Below are positions 44,294 to 52,600 of a stretch of DNA of 64,000 bases, one piece after another. The DNA is from Bradymonas sediminis (GTDB lineage Bacteria; Myxococcota_A; Bradymonadia; Bradymonadales; Bradymonadaceae). The stretch lies in NCBI RefSeq assembly GCF_003258315.1, contig NZ_CP030032.1, forward strand, positions 4,571,501 to 4,635,500, read 5' to 3'. Each line of letters opens with the position of its first letter. Position 1 is the first letter of the stretch. The notes beneath the pieces are model-generated. The model ran no database searches and was not told the origin of the DNA. It saw only the letters and a list, made by a program, of their open reading frames with translations. Both the position numbers and the translations under genes were made by a program.

Positions 44294-45325
44294 CTACACA
44301 ATCCCCAAAAGCTCCGCGTGAACCTCTCTCCACGGCCGAGCCAGATCCACCGTGCACACCCGCACGCGGTGGTCTCCCATTCGATATTCGAGTCGGTACT
44401 CCTGGTCGACGACCGGATAGAGCAGGATCCCCTCGAGCTCGCCCTCGTAGCTTTTGGTGGCTTCGAAATTCTTCAGATAGGCAAAGAGCTGGTATAGGTC
44501 TCCGGATTTAACCGACTCGCCGAAACGTCCTTTTTGCAATGTGTTTTTGCTAAATTTGGTGTCGATGAGGGTGACGCGCTCATTGCCGCGAATCGTTATG
44601 TCGGTCCGCATTTCGGGAAGAAACCTTTCCGCAATTTCATCTGCCGACGTCGCATTCCAGTTAATCTTTTCAGCGCCGACCCCAAACCCGGAAAGCTCGC
44701 GCGTATAAAAATTTCGGACAAACTTTTCGAATAAATAGGGCATCTTGCCATCATCGCGCACGACGTCGCGAAACCAGACCTCGCCGCTCTCTTCGCTCAC
44801 CAGGAGGTTTCGCGCGATTAACTCACAGATATTGAGCAGATGCCGATAGATTCGATTGTTTCGATGGAACTGCACCCGGCGAAAAAGACCGGGAGAAAGA
44901 TGAGGGAGCGCGCCTACTCCTCGAAAATGGCGCACCTGCTGGCGGATCCTGTCTCGTAGATTTCTGTCGATTGACCCCAGCCGACCCAATTGAATGAGCG
45001 TCGATTTTAGAAGTTGGTTATGCAGCACATTGGGTGTTCGCTCGTCGAGACGGCATTGTGCGCGGCCCTGCTCGAAGAGCATCTTTCGCAGCGATGTGTT
45101 GAAGTCGATCTGGCCGCGCACCCCCGGGATCTCCTGCGAATAGGTCTGGTACGCGGTGTCCAGGCCTCGGCGCAGCAGCCGGGACGTCCCTTCGATGAGC
45201 ACGCGGGCGAATAGGTTCGCCAAGTCGCTGCTCTCGAGCGACTCGACGTCGGCCCGTTCAGCCAACTCGAGCTCATTCCAGGCGTAGGAGAGCATATAAT
45301 AGATATTCTGAACCGGTATGCTCAT
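44294..45325 (-). CDS. mcrC: McrC, nuclease subunit of a McrBC-type restriction system
   Basis: A 343-residue McrC. The start SIPVQNIYYMLSYAWNEL is characteristic. The PD-(D/E)XK nuclease site is visible as LPEMRTDITIRGNERVTLIDTKF (aspartate, then D-x-K) at about residues 250-273, so the nuclease looks intact. It pairs with McrB to cut DNA containing modified cytosine (or other recognised marks) using GTP energy. It lies 4 bp after the mcrB stop. A short relic of a second mcrC 3' end is found at 63269-63307. Confidence 0.9.
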   Translation of the reverse strand: MSIPVQNIYYMLSYAWNELELAERADVESLESSDLANLFARVLIEGTSRLLRRGLDTAYQTYSQEIPGVRGQIDFNTSLRKMLFEQGRAQCRLDERTPNVLHNQLLKSTLIQLGRLGSIDRNLRDRIRQQVRHFRGVGALPHLSPGLFRRVQFHRNNRIYRHLLNICELIARNLLVSEESGEVWFRDVVRDDGKMPYLFEKFVRNFYTRELSGFGVGAEKINWNATSADEIAERFLPEMRTDITIRGNERVTLIDTKFSKNTLQKGRFGESVKSGDLYQLFAYLKNFEATKSYEGELEGILLYPVVDQEYRLEYRMGDHRVRVCTVDLARPWREVHAELLGIV

Positions 45326-45329
45326 GGCC

Positions 45330-48300
45330 TTAAAATGCCTCCAGGAGCGCCCGGATTTTCTCTTCGGCCTGTTCCGGTCGGTCGAACCAATATTCGCGTA
45401 AAAGCGGCGCGATATCGTATTCGATCACACGCCGATACCACGCCTCGCCGTCCTGGGCGCCACGGGCAGAGCAAAAATAACTATGCCCGACGCAAAAGCC
45501 CTCGCCGAGTTCCGGTTTATCGGCCGCGATGTCTCGATTGAGGCGCGTCAAACGTGTGACGATTTGCTCGATAACACTCTTATGAACGTCTTGTTGGGCC
45601 AGGAAGGCTTCGAATTTCTTGTTAAATTTGGGCTTGAGATCCACAAACGCAAATCGGCGGCGCAGCGCGTAGTCCACCAGCGCCAACGAGCGATCCGCGG
45701 TGTTCATCATGCCGATTAAATGCACATTCTCAGGGACCGAAAATTTCGCCTCTCCGGGCTGGGCATATTGAAGGTTAATGCCCCATTCTCGGCCGCGCTT
45801 ATCCGGCTCGATCGACATCATCAACTCGCCGAAGATCTTCGACAGGTTACCCCGATTGATCTCATCAATAATGAAGATATAGGGGATGTTTGGGTCGGCC
45901 TGGCGCGCCCGCTCACAGAACTCAAAAAAGACGCCGTTTGCCCGGTGAAATCCCGCCCCTTCTTCGCTGGGGCGATACCCTTGAATAAAATCTTCGTAGG
46001 TATAGGATTGATGAAATTGAACCATCTCAACCCGGCTTTCGTCTTTTTCGCCCATCAGCGCGTACGCCAACCGCTTGCAAATAAAAGTCTTCCCGATGCC
46101 GGGCGGCCCCTGCAGGATGATATTTTTTCGCGCGGATAATAGCTCTAAAATGACCTTGAATTTATCGCGTGAGACAAAGAGATCCTCCAGCGCATCTTCG
46201 AGACGATAGACCGGAGCCTCGTTGGGCTCCTCGGCGGCCTGCCACCCGTTCAATAAGATGAAGCGGCGCGTCGGGTCATCAAAGAGGGCTTCAAAGAGCG
46301 GCTGTATATGATCATTCCGGTATTTACTGCGTGTCCAATGCGCGTATTTATCCCGAGTCTGCTCGAGCGCGCGCTCAGACGCCTCTCGAAGCGGCGCGCC
46401 CAAGGACTTGGCCTGTTTTATCGACATTCGATAGATCCCGATTTGGGGCTCATCTTCGGCGCTCGCGAATAGATATGTTTGCGGAATTCCCAGCTCGCTC
46501 GCCAACTCGCAGTCCAGCGCCAGCTTCACACGCTCGTCGCTCCAACCCGACCATCCGATCGCCATCACCTTGCGCTCGCCGAAAAATAGCCCGAACTCCA
46601 GACTATCGCGCTCCCACTTATAGAGTGAAAAGCGCGCATCATCTTTGCCGCGAACTCCGAGCTGCTCCGCCGTGTGACGCATTAGATCGAACGTCCAATT
46701 GGCCTCGTCAATATCCGTAAAATGTGTGGCAAAGGGCTCGGCCATCTCCAGCTTCGACGGGTCCGCCTCCACGTCTAGCCCCTCTAAAAGCTCTGGAAAT
46801 AAGAAGAGCAGCCGATTGAACGCTTCCTTCGACACCCGAAAATTTGTGCCTTGAGGAGCTCTAATGATAGGCAAATCTTTGAGTTGAGCGTCTCGCTTTA
46901 GAGTATCGCGTAAAATGGGCTGGTCCAGGATATTCACGAGCTCAAAATCAACCGTGCAGCTCGGGTCCGCGGGGCCATCAGCTTGCGCTTGGACAGGGTC
47001 CGTCACAAGACGTCCTACCGCGTAAACGCCGGCGTTCGCACCGGACTCCCAAAGCAAAACCACATCGTCTTTAGCAATCTCATCTCTATAGCGCGTAACG
47101 CGCCACCAATCCGTGTCGCCCACCTCTTGATTTTGTAGCTTCTCGCTCAGCGCATACTCGTTCGTATTCGCCTGAAAGATCCAGACCCTTGGGATCGCCT
47201 TAAGCCCACGAAACTCCGCGTAGGCTCGCCTTTCCTCGTCGGACAAGAACTCCAATTCACTCAGAGATGCGCGCGTCACCATAAATAGGAGTCCCTGTGC
47301 GTCCAGTCGGTCTCGCAGCTCAACACCTTTTGCAGCGATCTCCTCGATAAATGCATCGAGAAACTCCAGCGTATGTAAATAGGTATCGGCTTCGACACGT
47401 TTGTCTTCGGGCTTGGTATAGTCGACGTACTCAAAAGCCCTCCACACGACAGTGTATTTATAGAAGGCGTAGCGCGCCGGGTCCTGGCCCATGAGTAGAA
47501 AGGAGGCGATACTCAAGCGGCCACTGGGGCCGCTGATCACCTGTTTGGGTAAGCGCTCAAAAAAGCCGAGCAACCGTTCTCTAAGGTTTTCTTCCTCATC
47601 CCACAGTTGAAGAAGCGCCAGGCGAGCTGTGTCTGGGTTTGTGTCACACCAGTTTAGAAAGGCGTCGTGCGCGCGCCACGACGTCAGGTTATTTGGCGAG
47701 CCAAAGGCGCGTCTGAGCGTCTTGCTCCAACCCGGGCGCTCGTCCCGAACAGCGGTGATGGCCGCTTGAATATGCTGCGCGATCTTGAGTTTATAGTCGC
47801 GCTCCCTCGCCTCGAAGTGACCGCTTTCATAGAAGCGTTTGGCCCACTTTAGAACTTCATGCCAGGGGTTGGCTTCGGGCTTCCATAATCGGAGGATTTC
47901 GGGATCCCAGAAAGCTTCAAACCCCTCTCCCCGCTCCTGACTCAGGTTATGACGAATTTGGCCAAGCTGGCGGTCAATATTTGCGCTCGGGTCATCGATA
48001 TAGGGGGACAACCCGCGCGCAATATCGCGCTTCATTTTCACCGAGGTGATCGCCTCAAATCGCTCGGGGTGAACAAGATGAAGGAGCGCGTGTCGCTGGG
48101 TGCGCGCTTTCGAACGATCAATTTTGAAGAGAAACTCCCGAAAGGCCCACCCATCCTCAAGAAGCCGGTCTTTCTGAGTGGAGTCCCGCTTCTTCCACGC
48201 ACGCACAAAGTCCAGGACATAATAGATCATGAACGGGCGATGGATCAGAAACGCCATGCCCGGATTGGCTACCCCGTTATCGAGGGCTTGCCTAAGATCT

Positions 48301-48662
48301 GCCGGGATCTTTATTGGCGCTTCCATGCCACTGAGCACCCCTTGAATCATGCTGCGCTTGGACTTCCCGCCGATACACTCTTTCGTGGCGATCAAGAGAT
48401 GGACAAATAAGAACTCCGCCATGAGCTGAATGGTCTGATCCGGCGCACCTGATAGCTGACGTTCCAGCTTTTCGGTGAATTTCAGCTCGGTCCCTTCAAT
48501 TGGGTTATTTACGAAATAATCATGCAAACTCTCGACGTTCTCCGCCGTCCAGATGGCATGACCCGGGGTAAATAAGGAGTCGTCTTGGCGAAGCCCACGC
48601 TCAATGAATTGGGCCGCGGCGGCGTAGACTTGCTGAGCATGCGGGCTTGTCAGTCGAGACAC
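45330..48662 (-). CDS. mcrB: McrB, large GTPase with EVE domain
   Basis: A 1110-residue McrB, more than twice the E. coli length (459). Residues 845-1030 are the AAA+ GTPase: Walker A GPPGIGKT (852-859), Walker B IIDEINRG (931-938) and the MNTADRS element that marks McrB GTPases (986-992), then LRRRFAF. Residues 491-620 form an EVE/PUA-like domain (PRVWIFQANTNEYAL... VVLLWESGANAGVYAVGRL), the kind that binds modified bases. Residues 1-480 are a helical region of unknown function and 650-800 a further unassigned domain. The EVE reader suggests a target of modified phage DNA. GTG start with AGGA upstream. Confidence 0.9.
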   Translation of the reverse strand: MSRLTSPHAQQVYAAAAQFIERGLRQDDSLFTPGHAIWTAENVESLHDYFVNNPIEGTELKFTEKLERQLSGAPDQTIQLMAEFLFVHLLIATKECIGGKSKRSMIQGVLSGMEAPIKIPADLRQALDNGVANPGMAFLIHRPFMIYYVLDFVRAWKKRDSTQKDRLLEDGWAFREFLFKIDRSKARTQRHALLHLVHPERFEAITSVKMKRDIARGLSPYIDDPSANIDRQLGQIRHNLSQERGEGFEAFWDPEILRLWKPEANPWHEVLKWAKRFYESGHFEARERDYKLKIAQHIQAAITAVRDERPGWSKTLRRAFGSPNNLTSWRAHDAFLNWCDTNPDTARLALLQLWDEEENLRERLLGFFERLPKQVISGPSGRLSIASFLLMGQDPARYAFYKYTVVWRAFEYVDYTKPEDKRVEADTYLHTLEFLDAFIEEIAAKGVELRDRLDAQGLLFMVTRASLSELEFLSDEERRAYAEFRGLKAIPRVWIFQANTNEYALSEKLQNQEVGDTDWWRVTRYRDEIAKDDVVLLWESGANAGVYAVGRLVTDPVQAQADGPADPSCTVDFELVNILDQPILRDTLKRDAQLKDLPIIRAPQGTNFRVSKEAFNRLLFLFPELLEGLDVEADPSKLEMAEPFATHFTDIDEANWTFDLMRHTAEQLGVRGKDDARFSLYKWERDSLEFGLFFGERKVMAIGWSGWSDERVKLALDCELASELGIPQTYLFASAEDEPQIGIYRMSIKQAKSLGAPLREASERALEQTRDKYAHWTRSKYRNDHIQPLFEALFDDPTRRFILLNGWQAAEEPNEAPVYRLEDALEDLFVSRDKFKVILELLSARKNIILQGPPGIGKTFICKRLAYALMGEKDESRVEMVQFHQSYTYEDFIQGYRPSEEGAGFHRANGVFFEFCERARQADPNIPYIFIIDEINRGNLSKIFGELMMSIEPDKRGREWGINLQYAQPGEAKFSVPENVHLIGMMNTADRSLALVDYALRRRFAFVDLKPKFNKKFEAFLAQQDVHKSVIEQIVTRLTRLNRDIAADKPELGEGFCVGHSYFCSARGAQDGEAWYRRVIEYDIAPLLREYWFDRPEQAEEKIRALLEAF

Positions 48663-48794
48663 GTGTGATTCCTGTGTTGGGGGGATTTGAGTTCGGTTTT
48701 GTGGGTTAGGATTAATGAAGGTATCGTGTTTATCGTTGGTGTTTCAAGGTGAATTCTGGGGTTAATCTGGTGTTGTTGGCGTCGAGGTTCGCCT

Positions 48795-49262
48795 CCTCAC
48801 CTCACCGGCAACTCAAAGCTCTCCACCCGCGACGCCCCTTTCTCCCCGACCTCTTCAACACCGACATAAAGCCTCGCCTCGCCGGCCCGTTCCGACTGCA
48901 AGCGCCAACCATAGAATCGATCGCCCTCCTCCTCCTCCTCACCGATGCTATACAGCGTCTCAATTAATCGGTGGCGACGAGGCTTGTGTCCGGCAAATGA
49001 ATAGTAATTAATCGAGAAGAAATAGTCGCCATGCCCCATATAAGAGCTCGAGCACACAAGGTCATCGCGCCGAGGGTTTATTGGAACTTTTAAGCAGGCG
49101 TCGGCCACGCCGCTGCCTTCGTCGATTTGGCGGGGCTGCCAGCCGGTGGCGCGAGCCTCGTAGATGACGCGCCCACACATAAAGTTAGGAAGCGCGTTTG
49201 TGTTTGCTGAGGGGAGTATAGCGGGAAGAGGTTGACGGGCAATGGCCGCGTTGGAGTGGATG
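48795..49262. repeat. Truncated duplicate of the zinc-ribbon gene region (left copy)
   Basis: Positions 48795-49150 match 61306-61676, and 49160-49262 match 63161-63262, both with a few substitutions. The left copy therefore equals the right locus with about 1.5 kb (61.68-63.16 kb) removed. The join lies at the similar words GATGACGCGCCCACAC and GATGATGCGCCCG, consistent with deletion by short homology. Confidence 0.85.
48797..49180 (-). pseudogene. Truncated copy of the C-terminal domain of the zinc-ribbon protein
   Basis: The 127-codon frame encodes the C-terminal third of the protein at 61308-62390: shared blocks include YEARATGWQPRQIDEGSG, SINYYSFAGHKPRR and FYGWRLQSERAGEARLYVG. The N-terminal zinc ribbon and membrane helix are missing; the ATG is created at the deletion joint (MCGRV). 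Differences are scattered and largely conservative, and the frame remains open, so a short product is possible but probably not functional. Confidence 0.8.
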
Positions 49263-49671
49263 ATCGTAATGCGGGTGTTATGCGTGGCGATATTGGCGAG
49301 TGCTTTCTTGATCGTAATCGGCGTTCAGAATGGCCAGATCCCCGGCCCTTCGCCGAAAATGGTGGTTGATATGTGTGTCTAGAATGTCAGGCACATCGAG
49401 GACGTCGAGCATAATACGGTCGACACCCACCCCGCCGAGAGTCGACGCGTTAAGCTCACCATTGTGGCGCAAGCCTCGGCGCGGCTTCGGTGCGTGAACG
49501 CCTCATAAGAAGTCGAAGAGTCAAATGATTGTTTTTAAAAAATATAAAGGCCCAATAAAAGATCGTATAAGGAGAGATAGAAGCCTACCGTGGGTGAGCT
49601 AACACTAGACTGTTCACCATGGCCGTGCCATGATTGTAGGGGTAATCGAAGCTTTTTTTGGAGGGTAAAAC
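49181..49671. promoter_or_regulatory. Upstream region of the RNA polymerase-like gene
   Basis: About 490 bp. The first 80 bp belong to the duplicated block. The stretch 49510-49560 is AT-rich and likely holds a promoter for the plus-strand operon. At 49618-49632 lies a perfect inverted repeat CATGGC-CGT-GCCATG, 40 bp before the start codon, a possible operator. A strong ribosome site, TTGGAGGGTAAAAC, precedes the ATG at 49672. No regulator gene is adjacent. Confidence 0.5.
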
Positions 49672-52600
49672 ATGCGCGCGATCAACTTCCCAGCCAACCA
49701 ACTCGCACAGCTAATCGCGCTCACCGATAAACTGCGCAACCGGCCTACTTTCGACGAAACGGTGGCGCTACTGCGAGAACTCTTCGTCGACATCCTTCGC
49801 TACGGCGCCGATGATATCGATGTGGCCCGGCGGGTCGGACTCCCTCCGAGCGCGCGGACTCGGCGTATCGTGTCGCTCGCCGGGGCGGGCGGAATCAGAG
49901 TCTGTGTCCTGGAGCGCGAACGTCTTTCCTTTTATCCCAACACCTATCTAAAGCTATTTCGCCTTTATCCGGATTGCCTGGTTTTTGTACATTCCAACGA
50001 AGATCAGCGGGTTCGCGTGTTGGTGCGCCCGCGGCGTAGCGCCCGGCATACCTATCGTTATCGAAGTCTCACTCCACGCGCCGTCATGGGGCCGCGTGGA
50101 GATTATCTGGCCTCCTGGGCGCTTCGGCTTGGGCTTCTTCAGCCGGATATCTCGGAGCCATCACATGTAAATTACGCATTTTTCGAAAAGGTCTTATTTG
50201 GCTCACCGGCGGATCTAATAGCACTTTACGACCCCTTTGAATGGGGTAATCGGGCGGTCTGGGCCGACGCGCTGGGGATGCCGGCATGGGAAAATTACCT
50301 GGAAAATGTGGTCCACCGCTTTCTTCAGGCCGACCGGCTCCCGCTTGAGCGCCGCGCAGTCGGGCTACATGAGGCGTTGCTGCGTTCTTTCCCCATTTAC
50401 GTCGAGGCAGACACAGGCCAGAAGCTATTCTACGACCACTATCGCGTTCAGGCACCGACCGAGGAGAACGACGACGTCTGGCGCATCTCGCTTCATCTTC
50501 GTCTGAGCCTAAAAATAGACGGGTTCACGACGCAGACACCAATTTGTCTGGACTTCGACTTCCCCCGCATGACCCGCGCCGGCTACTTGGTTTGGATGGG
50601 ACGCAGGTGGAAATTTCAGGCAACGGCAGGTCTGGACATCAGTTGGAATGACGGGCCACCCGGCGAGAAAACAGGCGGTGATGATCAGGACGAGGAGGAA
50701 GACGCTCAGGAAAATGACGTTTTGAGCCAGACTCTGGTGGAATTTGGAGTTGAGGAGCTGTTCAAAAAGGAAACTGCATCCCAAATCGAGGAGGAAGCGG
50801 ACGCAACTTCACTCGCACTTGATGAGCTAGACTTCGATATCGACGAGGCGGACTTCGGTGTGCAAAAGTTGCAGTTTTTGGCCATCTCTCGTGCCTTTGC
50901 CTACGGTGTATCCAGCGAGTTGCGCCGCCTTCGCTGGCATCTTCGAAATCGCTCACGCGACGACGGATGTTCGGTCGTCACGCATGTAGAGCACCTGGTC
51001 CGTGAATGGAGCGTCGGGTGCTCCCGACAAGCACCGCGCTCATTATTGCCACATCTCTTCGTGCAGGATTATTTTGAACCGATATCCCAGGAAGGGCTCA
51101 AATACTCGTCGCTTGGACACCATCTTAATGCACATGCCGTCGCTTGGAATGCCCCCGAACAACCCTTATGGAGTTGCGAAGTATATGCCGAGCTTAACTC
51201 GCACGAAGTCCTGCCTATTGCAGGCGCAGTTTTACATCCAATCCGGCGCGAATTTGTTGCAGCTCCCGACGCCGAGAGAATCTGCGCCGCAGCGCATTAC
51301 GCGGCGTTAAAGGTGGGCCGAGCCCGCAGTGCCGACGCGCTTCGCTATGAGTGCATGGCGAATCGCTGGACCTCCAAGCGCACACTTGTCGTCCCCGGAG
51401 ATATTGCTGGAGCTGCGCTCCGATGCGGCGCATTTGCCGGAAGCCCTCGTCAGACTCTCTATTCAAAGATGCGGCGTCACCTCTCCGCTGCGGTTGAAGG
51501 CATCACCACTCATACCGACGACGAACATGCACTCGACGCCAAATCGGGTTTTGTGCGCATCGGCAATCCACTTCGCCCGGGCGATCTTATCGCTCGAAGA
51601 TTCGCTGGTACCGCACAGATTCCACTCAACCCCGAAGAGAAACTCTTCAACGCCATTGTCGCCGATGATCCGAAGGCGCTCTTACCTACAATCTGGCGAG
51701 ATCGCTCTTGGTGGGCACCGGCCGGTGTGGCGGGCGTGGTGCGCAGTGTTGTGTTTGAGGGAGCTGCGCCCGCCTCCGGCGTCTTGAGTGTTCAGGTGGA
51801 GCAAAATCTTGCGCTGGACATAGGCGGTCACATTACGACTGATTTTGGAGCCATGGCGCCCATTGTCGCGCACTTGAGGACGGAAGACGCTCCGTTTCTC
51901 GCGGACGGTGAACCCGTCGATATGCTCATCACGCTCCCACGAGCGCAATTTCACACCATGCGCATCGCCGAAACTGACCGGCCGGTTGTCTTTGATTGCC
52001 AGGGAGAGCTTATCGCGGAGGCATTCGTCGTTCAAGCGCATCAATTCGCTATTTCGACTCTGCCGAAGGTGTATGCTCAGGAAAGATCGTTGTGTTTTAA
52101 TCTCCGAGGACGCTCGCTTCGTGAGCAAAGCGGAGACCGCTTCTCGGCGCTTACGCTCGCCGCCCAGCTCAACGCCTTCTCGGCGTGCGCAGGACTGCGC
52201 GAGTTTATCAAAGGGTTGAGTCCCCATCGCGATCCGAAGGTATCTCACCTCCAGGTGGTCCAGCGATTCGAGCAGTTGTTCGCGGCCTGCGGGTTTGATC
52301 TTCGCATACGGGGTGACTCGGCAAGCGTTACGCTCCGGGCATCTAGGCTAACGGATGGCCCTATTCTAAAAAAGCCAGCGGAGACACTGCATTATCGAAC
52401 CCAGCACCCGGTCGAGGGTGGGCTTTTCGATCCGATATTATTTCGCCCGTTGCCGAGGGCTTTTTTGGAAGCAGGCGGAATGAATTGGGTGTTGGAAGAG
52501 CCGAAGAGGTGGGTTCGGAACGAGCAGCAAATCGGCACTAAATACAGGGACGGGAGCATGAAAGGGCGCGGTCATCTTCGTTTAGGCGAACGCTTTGAGC

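Noticed and set aside
49278-49472. 64-codon minus-strand frame
   Set aside because: The product is not Arg-rich and looks protein-like, but no family, start or ribosome site supports it.
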